Source of the DNA: Candidatus Pseudobutyricicoccus lothianensis
GTDB taxonomy: Bacteria > Bacillota > Clostridia > Oscillospirales > Butyricicoccaceae
Assembly: GCA_904419295.1 (NCBI GenBank)
Contig: CAJFRA010000012.1
Coordinates: 1 to 56,371, forward strand
Reading direction: 5' to 3'
Length of the DNA stretch: 56,371 nt
Position numbers and translations under genes: made by a program. The notes beneath the pieces are model-generated. The model searched no databases, was not told the origin of the DNA, and worked only from the letters and a program-made list of their open reading frames with translations. Positions 1 through 6,990 of this stretch are shown piece by piece (the first letter of the stretch is position 1; every line of letters starts with the position of its first letter).

Positions 1-110
1 CATCCATTCACCCGCGCAGCATGTGTATGACAATGCTCCACAGTCCTCCCCTTTTCCGCCCTCTCAAGCACACAGCCAAAGGGAAGCGCCATGCCTGGCC
101 CTCTCTCCCC

Positions 111-139
111 TTGTGAAAACACTGCAAAACTGTTATACT
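111..139 (+). promoter_or_regulatory. Sigma-A-type promoter for a candidate small RNA
   Basis: A -35 box TTGTGA (111-116), a 17-base spacer and an extended -10 box TGT-TATACT (TATACT at 134-139) form a good housekeeping promoter reading right. No protein gene with a ribosome site follows. The predicted start near 146 falls exactly at the foot of a structured GC-rich segment, so the promoter probably drives a non-coding RNA. Confidence 0.5.
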
Positions 140-145
140 GATAAA

Positions 146-240
146 GCGGTGCAGGAATTCCTGTTGCGCGGGATATGTGCCTATCCCGTTGCAGGCCTTC
201 CGGGAGTCGCCACTCCCGGGGGCTGCCGCATTTTTCGTTT
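146..240 (+). ncRNA. Candidate structured small RNA of unknown class
   Basis: The segment starts 6-7 bases after a promoter -10 box and ends at ATTTTTCGTTT. It can fold into three local hairpins: CAGG-AATT-CCTG (about 152-163), CGGGATA-TGTGCC-TATCCCG (about 168-187) and CCGGGAGT-CGCC-ACTCCCGG (about 199-218). A closing helix forms between GCGGTGCAG at the 5' end and CTGCCGC just before the T-run. There is no convincing reading frame with a ribosome site. It lacks the conserved SRP RNA core and does not look like tmRNA, RNase P RNA or 6S RNA. A good promoter also faces it from the other side (251-279), so the transcribed strand is not certain. Confidence 0.4.
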
Positions 241-250
241 CCTTGCCTCC

Positions 251-279
251 AGTATACCACAACACCACCCCAAAATCAA
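251..279 (-). promoter_or_regulatory. Minus-strand promoter facing the candidate small RNA
   Basis: On the minus strand TTGATT (279-274), a 17-base spacer and TGG-TATACT (-10 at 256-251) form a second extended -10 promoter. It reads into the structured element at 146-240 from the opposite side, so the element lies between two convergent promoters. Nothing else recognisable lies in the rest of 1-500 apart from GC-rich palindromes and the terminator at 392-432. Confidence 0.4.
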
Positions 280-391
280 CGGGCGGGCGAGGGCCCGCGG
301 CCAAAACAGGTGGCACCGGCTGCGCAGCCGTTTCAACGGAGGCATGGCGCCCCAATTCACCGGTCGGCCATTGTTCAAGTGCTATAGAAAG

Positions 392-432
392 AAGAACCAG
401 CGTGGGAACGTTCTCTCGCTGGTTCTTTTCTG
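392..432 (-). terminator. Rho-independent terminator of the deacetylase gene
   Basis: AAGAACCAGCG (392-402) pairs perfectly with CGCTGGTTCTT (417-427). A T-rich tract follows on both strands. It lies about 75 bases beyond the stop codon of the minus-strand polysaccharide deacetylase. Confidence 0.7.
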
Positions 433-496
433 CTTATCTACCGGGGCCTGCTGGCCCCATTTGTACGGCTGTGCCGGTGTCACCTCCCGTTATGGC

Positions 497-513
497 CGTC
501 CGCCCTAGCGGAC
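497..513. repeat. GC-rich palindromic unit GTCCGC-nnnn-GCGGAC
   Basis: GTCCGCCCTAGCGGAC overlaps the stop codon of the deacetylase gene. Near-identical palindromes occur at 2862-2877, 2889-2904 and 2954-2968, the last again overlapping the 3' end of a gene (plsC). This looks like a REP-type dispersed element. Confidence 0.5.
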
Positions 514-1383
514 CGGCGCAAAGAAATCGGCGGAGCGGATGCCGTGGGGGCGGTTGAATCGCCCCAGCAAATACAGGCAATCCGGGTCCCGGGTGATCCA
601 GTTGACCCGCTCTTCACAAGTCAGCGTGATCCGGTACCCCATGGCTTTGAGCACCTCTTCGCTGGCATTTGTGTAGAGCCCGAAAGGATAAGCATACAGC
701 ACAGACGCCTGGCTGACGGCGGCTGCCAGGGCCTGTTGGTTTTTCTCTGTATCCTGCTGAAATGCCTGGCGGTAATTTTCTTCTCCTTGGCCCTGCACGG
801 GCTTGGCGCCCTTGGGGCTCTCCTTGCCCGTGGCGTCGTGGCGGTCATAGCTGTGGTTGCCGATCTCCACCAGGGGCGAAGCATCCAGTTCCCGCACTTG
901 ATCCCAATTCAAATGGGAGTAATTCAGGTGTTTTACCACGCCCGGCTGGGAGTAGAGGTCCGAATACCGGCCGATGACGCTGACCACGGCGTTGGCCTGG
1001 TATTTTTGCAGCAGCGGATAGGCGTTGGCATAAAAGCTCTCATACCCATCGTCAAAGGTCAGCAGCACAGGGCGGGGCGGCAGATCCCCTTTTCCATCCA
1101 CATAATCCAGCAGCTGTTGCAGGCTGATGGTCTGGTAGCCCGAAGCCTTGAGCCAGGCCAAGTCGCTTTCCAGCTCGGAACAAGAGATCACATAATCGCC
1201 CAGCAGGCTGCTGTCTTCCCCCAGGACATGGTGATACATCACCACAGGCAGCGGGATCGCCCCATCCACCGGCGCTGCCGTGGTCACTGCCCGGGGCCGC
1301 AGCAGTGCCAACAGGCAGCAGAGCACCAGCGCCGCCACCGCCAGCAGCGCGGCCAAACGCTTTGCGTTGCAATGGGCTTTCAT
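505..1383 (-). CDS. Polysaccharide deacetylase (NodB fold), membrane-anchored
   Basis: A protein of 292 aa. A short basic start is followed by one hydrophobic segment (about residues 9-28), so it is secreted or anchored outside the membrane. The NodB/carbohydrate esterase 4 motifs are visible: PVVMYHHV near 46-53, TFDDG at 109-113 (metal-binding and catalytic Asp), a GNHSYDRH histidine motif near the middle, and YPFG toward the C-terminus. By family it should remove acetyl groups from cell-wall or exopolysaccharide N-acetylglucosamine. The histidine motif is a variant of the usual HSxxHP, so substrate is uncertain. The start is supported by AGGAGGGG eight bases upstream. It is a single-gene unit ended by the hairpin at 392-432. 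Confidence 0.85.
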   Translation of the reverse strand: MKAHCNAKRLAALLAVAALVLCCLLALLRPRAVTTAAPVDGAIPLPVVMYHHVLGEDSSLLGDYVISCSELESDLAWLKASGYQTISLQQLLDYVDGKGDLPPRPVLLTFDDGYESFYANAYPLLQKYQANAVVSVIGRYSDLYSQPGVVKHLNYSHLNWDQVRELDASPLVEIGNHSYDRHDATGKESPKGAKPVQGQGEENYRQAFQQDTEKNQQALAAAVSQASVLYAYPFGLYTNASEEVLKAMGYRITLTCEERVNWITRDPDCLYLLGRFNRPHGIRSADFFAPVR

Positions 1384-1565
1384 CCTGTTTTCCCCTCCTT
1401 GCCCTTGTTTTCCCTGCTATCTGTATGCACGGCCTGGGGCCGGTATGACGGCATCAAACGGCCAGAAAAAACAGAAAATTTGTTCGATTTTTTGCCTGCT
1501 CCGCTACAAAACCCGGGGCGGATATGGTACAATGGACATAGAACAAAAGCGGCAGGAGGTGCGCC

Positions 1566-2234
1566 ATGTATTTTCGGTATGGGCCGGAGCAGACCGATTA
1601 CCTAAAGAAAAAAGACAAAAAATTGGGGCAAATCATCGAACAGGTGGGGCCCATCCAGCGGGAGGTGGACCCGGACTTATTTTCTTCGGTGGTGCACCAC
1701 ATCGTGGGCCAGCAGATCTCCACCAAGGCCCAGGCCACCATCTGGAACCGGCTGCGGGAGGCCTTTGGCGCCTTGACGCCCCAAGCCATTCTGGATACCG
1801 GCGTGCCTGCGCTCCAAGCCTTTGGCATGTCCTTCCGCAAGGCGGAATACATCACCGATTTTGCCGCCAAGGTGGATTCCGGCACCTTTGACTTGGAGGC
1901 GGTTTGGCACATGCCAGACCCCCAGGCCATCCAGGCTTTGTGTTCCCTGAAAGGCATCGGGCTGTGGACGGCCGAAATGATCCTGCTGTTCTGCATGGAG
2001 CGGCCCGATGTATTCAGCTACGACGACCTGGCTATCCAGCGGGGGCTGCGCATGGTCTACCGGCACAGGCAGATCGACCGCCCCCGGTTCGAACGGTACC
2101 GCCGCCGGTTCAGCCCTTGTGGCAGCGTGGCCAGCCTGTATCTGTGGGCCGTGGCCGGCGGCGCGGTGGAGGGTTTGACCGACCCGGCCCCCAAGGCCAA
2201 AAAACCTGGCACGAAAAAACAAGCCGGGGTATGA
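1566..2234 (+). CDS. DNA-3-methyladenine glycosylase (AlkA/MAG type)
   Basis: A protein of 222 aa, of the HhH-GPD base-excision glycosylase superfamily. It has VGQQIS near residue 48-52, the helix-hairpin-helix LKGIGLWTAE at 128-137, and the catalytic aspartate in SYDDLAIQ (Asp153/154). By family it excises alkylated purines such as 3-methyladenine from DNA. GCAGGAGGT lies seven bases before the ATG. The stop codon sits in the loop of a terminator hairpin, and the next gene is an alkyltransferase, so the two genes form an alkylation-repair pair. No C-terminal iron-sulfur cysteines are seen, which argues against EndoIII/MutY. Confidence 0.88.
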   Translation: MYFRYGPEQTDYLKKKDKKLGQIIEQVGPIQREVDPDLFSSVVHHIVGQQISTKAQATIWNRLREAFGALTPQAILDTGVPALQAFGMSFRKAEYITDFAAKVDSGTFDLEAVWHMPDPQAIQALCSLKGIGLWTAEMILLFCMERPDVFSYDDLAIQRGLRMVYRHRQIDRPRFERYRRRFSPCGSVASLYLWAVAGGAVEGLTDPAPKAKKPGTKKQAGV

Positions 2235-2248
2235 GACCCCGGCTTTTG
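2221..2248 (+). terminator. Terminator hairpin overlapping the alkA-like stop codon
   Basis: AAGCCGGGGT (2221-2230) and ACCCCGGCTT (2236-2245) form a perfect 10-bp stem. The 5-base loop ATGAG contains the TGA stop of the glycosylase gene, and a short T-run follows. Ribosomes ending translation should cover the stem, so read-through into the next gene may depend on translation. Confidence 0.65.
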
Positions 2249-2266
2249 GATATGGAGGAAACCACT

Positions 2267-2779
2267 ATGCAATATACAGCCACCTATTCTTCTCCCCTGG
2301 GCGGCATCACCCTGGCCAGCAATGGGGAGCAGCTCACCGGCCTGTGGTTCGATGGGCAAAAGTATTTTGGCTCCACCTTAGGCCCCCAGCACGAAGCCCG
2401 GGATCTGCCGGTGTTTCACGAGGCGGCCCGCTGGCTGGACCTTTATTTCAGCGGCCAGGAACCTGCCTTTACCCCGCCCCTTTGTTTGCAGGGCTCCCCC
2501 TTCCGCCGGGCGGTATGGGACCTGCTGCTGCAGATCCCCTATGGCCAGCGAATGACCTATGGGGAACTGGCCGCCAAATTGGCCCGGCAGCGGGGGTTGG
2601 ATTCCATGTCCGCCCAAGCGGTGGGCGGCGCAGTGGGCCACAACCCCATTTCCCTCATCGTTCCCTGCCACCGGGTGGTGGGCAGCCAGGGGAATTTGAC
2701 CGGGTATGCCGGCGGCCTCCAGCGCAAAACGCAGCTGTTAGCCCTAGAGGCCCGCGGGACAGGCTGCCCTATCGGTTGA
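2267..2779 (+). CDS. ogt: Methylated-DNA--protein-cysteine S-methyltransferase
   Basis: A protein of 170 aa that repairs O6-alkylguanine by moving the alkyl group irreversibly onto its own cysteine. The active-site motif PCHRV is at residues 133-137, with Cys134 as acceptor. The DNA-binding helix region (QAVGGAVGHNP, about 117-127) and the SPFRRAVWDLL segment (77-87) fit the MGMT/Ogt family. The ATG at 2267 is chosen because GGAGGA lies seven bases upstream; an in-frame ATG at 2252 has no ribosome site. It is co-directional with the glycosylase and separated from it only by the hairpin at 2221-2248. Confidence 0.92.
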   Translation: MQYTATYSSPLGGITLASNGEQLTGLWFDGQKYFGSTLGPQHEARDLPVFHEAARWLDLYFSGQEPAFTPPLCLQGSPFRRAVWDLLLQIPYGQRMTYGELAAKLARQRGLDSMSAQAVGGAVGHNPISLIVPCHRVVGSQGNLTGYAGGLQRKTQLLALEARGTGCPIG

Positions 2780-2833
2780 TCCCATTTCCATGGCATTTCC
2801 ATGGCCGCCGGCCCAGCCCCTGTCAACGGAGCT

Positions 2834-2858
2834 GAGCCGGCGGCTATTTTTTGTTTTG
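2834..2858 (+). terminator. Possible terminator after ogt
   Basis: A short GC-rich hairpin AGCC-ggc-GGCT is followed by ATTTTTTG. The stem is only about 4 bp, so the call is tentative, but the T-run and position 55-80 bases after ogt fit. Confidence 0.4.
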
Positions 2859-2968
2859 GCTGTCCGCCCGAGCGGACTTGTTTTGGCTGTCTGCCCATGC
2901 GGACCCAGTTTGGCAGCGGGCCCTTGCCCGCCCCAGCGGACCCGGTTTAGCCCTCCGCCCACGCGGAC
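2855..2968. repeat. Tandem GC-palindrome array between ogt and plsC
   Basis: Three to four imperfect units of about 27 bases begin with TTTTGGCTGT or similar and contain GTCCGC-nnnn-GCGGAC palindromes (2862-2877, 2889-2904, 2954-2968). A variant centre GCGGGC-CCTT-GCCCGC lies at about 2916-2931. The reverse complement of this variant block also occurs near 280-303. The last palindrome lies inside the 3' end of plsC. No spacers of CRISPR type are present. Confidence 0.55.
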
Positions 2969-3672
2969 TTTTCGTCTACGATGATCTGGCGCACCCGCTC
3001 ATCCAAGGCGTGGATCTCTTCCCGGCTCAAACCTTTGGTCTGCACAGGCGGCAGCAATTTGATGCGGACTTTAGCCGGGTGGATCCAGAACCCATGGGCC
3101 TCCATCACCCGGTAAGAGCCATCGATGCACAGGGGGACGATGGGGGTGCCTGTCATGCTGGCCACCCGGAAGGCGCCGGTCTTAAAGGGCCCCACCTGAT
3201 CGCCCCGGCTACGGGTGCCTTCGGGGAAGATCACCATGCTGTAACCCTGCCGCAGCAGCCCTGCCGCTTCTTTCAGCGCGGCCACCGATTGGGTGGGGTT
3301 GCCCCGCTCCACAAACACGCAGTGCAGCAGCTTCATCCAGGTCTTGATCATGGGCACTTTGGCCAGCTCTTCTTTGGCCAGCAGGCCGCAGGGCTCCCGC
3401 AGATAGGCCAGCATCAATGGCACGTCAAAATTGCCCTGGTGGTTGCCCACATACACCACCGGGCCCTGGGGGATGTTTTCCAAGCCGCTGATCTCCACTT
3501 TCACCCCGGCCAGCTTGAGCAGCCGCCGGGCCCAGTTGCGCACAGCCTTGCGCATTTTGGCGTCGCTCTCTGCCACCCGGCCCTGGGCCGTCAGCTTTTT
3601 GCACTGGTGCATCAAGGGCAGCACCGCCACCAAATAGCACCAAAAATAAAGAAACCAAATGATCGTTCTCAT
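2947..3672 (-). CDS. plsC: 1-acyl-sn-glycerol-3-phosphate acyltransferase
   Basis: A protein of 241 aa of the PlsC family, which acylates lysophosphatidic acid to phosphatidic acid at the inner membrane face. A hydrophobic N-terminal segment spans about residues 4-20. The acyltransferase HX4D motif is NHQGNFD (77-83). The substrate-binding motif is FPEGTRSRG (149-157), and PIVPLCIDGS follows near 175-185. The start at 3672 is supported by AGAGGAAG just upstream. The open frame continues far upstream without a stop, but that part only mirrors the divergent peptidase gene. A minus-strand promoter is present at 3709-3737. Confidence 0.9.
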   Translation of the reverse strand: MRTIIWFLYFWCYLVAVLPLMHQCKKLTAQGRVAESDAKMRKAVRNWARRLLKLAGVKVEISGLENIPQGPVVYVGNHQGNFDVPLMLAYLREPCGLLAKEELAKVPMIKTWMKLLHCVFVERGNPTQSVAALKEAAGLLRQGYSMVIFPEGTRSRGDQVGPFKTGAFRVASMTGTPIVPLCIDGSYRVMEAHGFWIHPAKVRIKLLPPVQTKGLSREEIHALDERVRQIIVDEKSAWAEG

Positions 3673-3708
3673 ACCGTCTTCCTCTCTTGCTGTCAAACAG
3701 CTCCTATC

Positions 3709-3737
3709 ATTGTAACCAAAGAGCGGGCAAATGTCAA
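3709..3737 (-). promoter_or_regulatory. plsC promoter
   Basis: On the minus strand TTGACA (3737-3732), a 17-base spacer and TACAAT (3714-3709) form a near-consensus promoter. Its -35 box is five bases from the -35 box of the divergent M20 peptidase promoter. Confidence 0.7.
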
Positions 3738-3742
3738 AACAG

Positions 3743-3771
3743 TTGCAATCGGCAAAGCGGGGCGCTACAAT
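3743..3771 (+). promoter_or_regulatory. Promoter of the M20 peptidase gene
   Basis: TTGCAA (3743-3748), a 17-base spacer and TACAAT (3766-3771) read right toward the ATG at 3799. It is back-to-back with the plsC promoter. Confidence 0.65.
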
Positions 3772-3798
3772 GGAGAAAATGAATAGGAGGTTTTCGCC

Positions 3799-4935
3799 AT
3801 GGAAGACAAACAGCAGCGCATTTTGGATTATGTGGCCCAGCATGGAGAACAGATCATCGAGGATCTGAAACAGCTGGTGCAGGCCGAATCCCCCAGCGAC
3901 CGGAAGGACCTGGTGGACGCCTGCGGCCAAAAGATCCGCCAGCTCGTCAAAGAGCGGCTGGGGATCGACGGGGTGATCTACCCGCAGGAACTGCGGGGCG
4001 ACCACATGACGTTCACCCTGGGGCAGGGCGAAGGGCAGATCTTGATCTTGGCCCACTTTGACACCGTGTGGGAACCTGGCCGCCTGACGCTGCATCAGGA
4101 GGGCGACAAGCTCTATGGCCCCGGCGTTCTGGATATGAAAGGCGGCCTGGTGGCCTCTCTGTGGGCCATGAAAGCCTGCCAGGACCTGGGGCTCCCGCTG
4201 GCCAAAAAAGTGTGCCTGCTGTGCAATTCCGACGAAGAGGTGGGCAGCAGCACATCCCAAGCGCTCATCGAGCAGATGGCCCGCCAAAGCAGCGTGGTGC
4301 TGTGCACCGAACCTGCAGAGGCGGTGACAGGCAACTTGAAAAAAGCCCGGAAGGGCACGGGCAAATACACCATCACCATCTATGGCAAAGCCTCCCACGC
4401 AGGCAATGACCCCCAAGGCGGCGTCAGTGCAGTGGAAGAGATGGCCAAGCAGACCCTGTTCCTCCATTCGCTGACCGACTACGACAAGGGCACTACAGTC
4501 AATGTGGGCGTGGCCCAGGGCGGCACCCGGGCCAACATCGTGGCAGAGCGGGCCCAAATGGAAGTGGATGTGCGCACCTGGACCCTGGCAGAGGCCCAGC
4601 GGATCGACGGCATCATCCAAGGCCTGCAGCCCACCCGGCCGGGCATCTCCTTGGAGGTCTCCGGCGGCATCGGCCGCCCGGCCCTGGAATTCACCCCGGC
4701 CAACCAACAGGCCTTCGCCCTGGCCCAACAGGCGGCGGAAGAGCTGGGACAGCATGTGGAAGGCGCCGCTGTGGGCGGCGGCAGCGACGGCAATTTCACT
4801 TCGGCCCTGGGCGTGCCCACCCTGGACGGTTTGGGCGCCGTGGGCGACGGCCCCCATGCGGAGCGGGAGCACATCGAGCTGAGCCGTTACCTGCCCCGGG
4901 TGGCCCTGCTGGCCAACCTGCTGACCAAATTCTGA
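3799..4935 (+). CDS. M20 family metallopeptidase, glutamate carboxypeptidase-like
   Basis: A protein of 378 aa with the two-zinc M20 aminoacylase/carboxypeptidase layout. AHFDTV holds the first metal His (86), GPGVLDMKGG holds the bridging Asp (112), NSDEEVGS holds the catalytic Glu pair (146-147), and CTEP follows. The dimerisation domain contains GKASHAGNDPQGG, and the last metal His lies in GDGPHAEREHIEL. The motif set resembles carboxypeptidase G2, which cleaves C-terminal glutamate from peptides or folates; the exact substrate cannot be read. No signal peptide is seen, so it is cytoplasmic. AGGAGG lies about nine bases before the ATG. Confidence 0.85.
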   Translation: MEDKQQRILDYVAQHGEQIIEDLKQLVQAESPSDRKDLVDACGQKIRQLVKERLGIDGVIYPQELRGDHMTFTLGQGEGQILILAHFDTVWEPGRLTLHQEGDKLYGPGVLDMKGGLVASLWAMKACQDLGLPLAKKVCLLCNSDEEVGSSTSQALIEQMARQSSVVLCTEPAEAVTGNLKKARKGTGKYTITIYGKASHAGNDPQGGVSAVEEMAKQTLFLHSLTDYDKGTTVNVGVAQGGTRANIVAERAQMEVDVRTWTLAEAQRIDGIIQGLQPTRPGISLEVSGGIGRPALEFTPANQQAFALAQQAAEELGQHVEGAAVGGGSDGNFTSALGVPTLDGLGAVGDGPHAEREHIELSRYLPRVALLANLLTKF

Positions 4936-5026
4936 TCCTCCCCTGCCCCAGGCTTTTGGGAGCGGCCTCTTTTCAGCGGCCGCTCCTTCCCTGCATCCCC
5001 TATTCTTTGTACCCGAGGTGATCCCC

Positions 5027-5944
5027 TTGCATCAACATACAAAAGTTGGCATTCTAGGCGCCGGCCATGTGGGCTCCCATGTGGCTTACAGTTTGGCGGC
5101 CCAAGGCATCTGCGACCAGATCGTGCTGCTGGACATCGATGGGCAAAAAGCCAGCAGCCAGGCAGAAGACATCGCCGACGCCATCCCCAGCCTGCTCCAT
5201 CCTGTACAGGTGACGGCAGGCGGCTACGACGACATTACCGACGCCGATGTGGTGGTGTTGGCCGCCTGCGGCTCCGCCGTGGAGCAAGACCGGCTCCAGG
5301 AGCTGGAGGCCACTTGGGCCGTGGCAGAGGCCATTGCCCCCCAGTTGGTGGCCTGCGGTTTTTGCGGCATCGTAGTCTCCATTTCCAATCCCTGCGACAT
5401 CATCGCCCAGCGGTTTGCCCAGCGCACCGGCCTGCAAGTGATCGGCACAGGCACCGCCTTGGATTCCGCCCGCCTCCGCCGCAGGCTGGCACAATGGCTG
5501 GGCGTCGCCCCGCACAGCGTGTGCGCCTATATGCTGGGCGAACACGGCGACAGCCAAGTGGCTGCGCTGCACGCCGCTTCGGTGGCAGGCATCCCCCTCT
5601 TCCTTTGGCTGGAGCAGCACGGCTTGCCGCGGCAGGCGCTCGCCCCCTTGCTGGAGCAGACCGTCTACGCCGGCTGGCATGTGCTGCAGGGCAAAGGGTG
5701 CACGGAATTTGGCATCGGCGGGGCGGCAGCTGCCCTGATCCGGGCCATTCTGCGGGATGAAAAAGCGGTGCTCCCCTGCTCCACCCTGTTGCATGGGCAA
5801 TACGGCCAGCAGGGCGTCTATGCCAGCACCCCCTGCCGCATCGGCGCCCAGGGGGTCGAGGCTATCTTGGAGCTCCCCCTCAGCCCCCAGGAACAACAGG
5901 CCTTGGACCAGAGCTGCGCCATTCTGCGCAAACACTTGGGCTAA
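5027..5944 (+). CDS. L-lactate dehydrogenase-like NAD-dependent 2-hydroxyacid dehydrogenase
   Basis: A protein of 305 aa with the LDH/MDH fold. The Rossmann motif GAGHVGS is at the N-terminus, and an acidic residue ending beta-2 (LLDID) indicates NAD. SNPCDI, the substrate Arg in LDSARLRRRL and the catalytic His in GEHGDSQ are all present. The active-site loop reads ACGSAVEQDRLQELE. The catalytic Arg is kept, but the usual GAPQKPGETR loop is shortened and changed, so pyruvate may not be the best substrate; an L-2-hydroxyisocaproate-type enzyme is possible. A TTG start at 5027 is preferred because GAGGTGAT (5015-5022) is the ribosome site and overlaps the alternative GTG at 5018. Confidence 0.75.
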   Translation: MHQHTKVGILGAGHVGSHVAYSLAAQGICDQIVLLDIDGQKASSQAEDIADAIPSLLHPVQVTAGGYDDITDADVVVLAACGSAVEQDRLQELEATWAVAEAIAPQLVACGFCGIVVSISNPCDIIAQRFAQRTGLQVIGTGTALDSARLRRRLAQWLGVAPHSVCAYMLGEHGDSQVAALHAASVAGIPLFLWLEQHGLPRQALAPLLEQTVYAGWHVLQGKGCTEFGIGGAAAALIRAILRDEKAVLPCSTLLHGQYGQQGVYASTPCRIGAQGVEAILELPLSPQEQQALDQSCAILRKHLG

Positions 5945-5974
5945 GGCCGCCGCTTGGCGAACAGCACCACAACC

Positions 5975-6010
5975 AAAAGAGCGCCTCCGGCTGCCGGAAG
6001 CGCTCTTTTT
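5975..6010. terminator. Bidirectional terminator between convergent genes
   Basis: AAAAGAGCGCcTCCGG pairs with CCGGAaGCGCTCTTTT around a 2-3 base loop. It has A and T runs at both sides, so it can stop the LDH-like gene and the minus-strand deacetylase. Confidence 0.8.
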
Positions 6011-6823
6011 CTAATTTCCCTGGGCGGTCAGCTGATCCAGCGTCCCAAAGGTATACCCCTGCTCTTCCCACTTGGTCAGCAGTTCATCCATGATCTCCCC
6101 ATTGGTCTGGGATGTGACATGGAGCAATACAATGGCACCGGGATGGATGCGGGGCAGCAGCTTTTGATAGGCTTCCTCCTGGGTGGGCTGTTTGTCGGTG
6201 TACCAATCCACATAGGCCAGACTCCAAAAAATGGTCTGATACCCCAGCTCCTGGGCCATCTTCAAATTGCTCTCATTGAATTTGCCCTGGGGAGGCCGGT
6301 AATACTTGGGCATATCCTGGCCGGTGATCTGCCGGAACTTCTCTTCCACTGCGCCGATCTCCTGCTGGAAGCTGGCCATATCCCCGATCTTTGACATATC
6401 CGGGTGGTGGTAGGTGTGGTTGCCCACCAAGTGCCCTTCCTCCACCATGCGCTGCACCAGGTCGGGCGCTGTTTCCAAATAATTGCCCACCACAAAGAAG
6501 CAGGCTTTGGCATCGTGCTTTTTCAAGGCGTCCAATATGGCCGCCGTATTGCCGTTTTCAAAGCCGCAGTCAAAGGTGAGGTAGATGGTCTTTTGGTTGG
6601 CATCCCCCACGTAGTAGGAATCGAATTGTTTCAGATATTCGGCGCTGGCATTGCCCACCGGCGCTTCCCCTTCTTTTTGAAAGCTGAGGCCCCAGTTGGT
6701 GATCTCTGCGGCCGAGGCCACTGCCGGCTCTTCTCGTTGGAGCAGCAGCGACGCACACAGGGTAATGGCCATGACCCCCAGCAGGACGAATGCTGCGGGC
6801 CGTTGAAAAATACGTTTGCGCAA
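6011..6823 (-). CDS. Delta-lactam-biosynthetic polysaccharide deacetylase (PdaA-like)
   Basis: About 270 aa. A basic start and one hydrophobic segment (about residues 8-24) precede a NodB domain with YLTFDCGFENG, GNHTYHHPDM (HxxxH metal motif), YYRPPQGKFN and WSLAYVDW, then HPGAIVLLHV. This motif set is typical of PdaA, which makes muramic delta-lactam in the spore cortex of endospore formers. TTG at 6823 is chosen as start because AGGTGGG lies about eight bases upstream. An upstream in-frame ATG at 6883 lacks a good ribosome site, so this choice is uncertain by 20 codons. It is a single gene that converges on the LDH-like gene. Confidence 0.82.
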   Translation of the reverse strand: MRKRIFQRPAAFVLLGVMAITLCASLLLQREEPAVASAAEITNWGLSFQKEGEAPVGNASAEYLKQFDSYYVGDANQKTIYLTFDCGFENGNTAAILDALKKHDAKACFFVVGNYLETAPDLVQRMVEEGHLVGNHTYHHPDMSKIGDMASFQQEIGAVEEKFRQITGQDMPKYYRPPQGKFNESNLKMAQELGYQTIFWSLAYVDWYTDKQPTQEEAYQKLLPRIHPGAIVLLHVTSQTNGEIMDELLTKWEEQGYTFGTLDQLTAQGN

Positions 6824-6990
6824 GATGACATCCCACCTCAAATCTAAGATGTTCCATCTATATGGCCCCGTCACCTTGCCCATGCCTGCCGCAGGAAAAT
6901 CCTTCTCCTTACAAAAAATTCACACACTGGCCCGCCGGCTGTGGTATCATGGTACGCAGTAAGTCTAATTTTGCCGAAAGGAGGGGGCAT

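Noticed and set aside
146..240. SRP RNA, 6S RNA or tRNA
   Set aside because: The SRP core loop is missing, the length is too short for 6S RNA, and there is no tRNA cloverleaf with T- and D-loop sequences.
1904..2266. Longer N-terminus for the Ogt protein
   Set aside because: That part lies in another frame of the glycosylase gene and is Arg/Pro-rich; the ribosome site at 2254-2259 fixes the start at 2267.
2855..2968. CRISPR-like array
   Set aside because: The units are palindromic tandem repeats of about 27 bases without unique spacers of equal length, and no cas genes are near.
3673..4872. Upstream extension of plsC on the minus strand giving a 641-codon frame
   Set aside because: The extension only mirrors the M20 peptidase gene and crosses both divergent promoters. 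PlsC has its own start and ribosome site at 3672.
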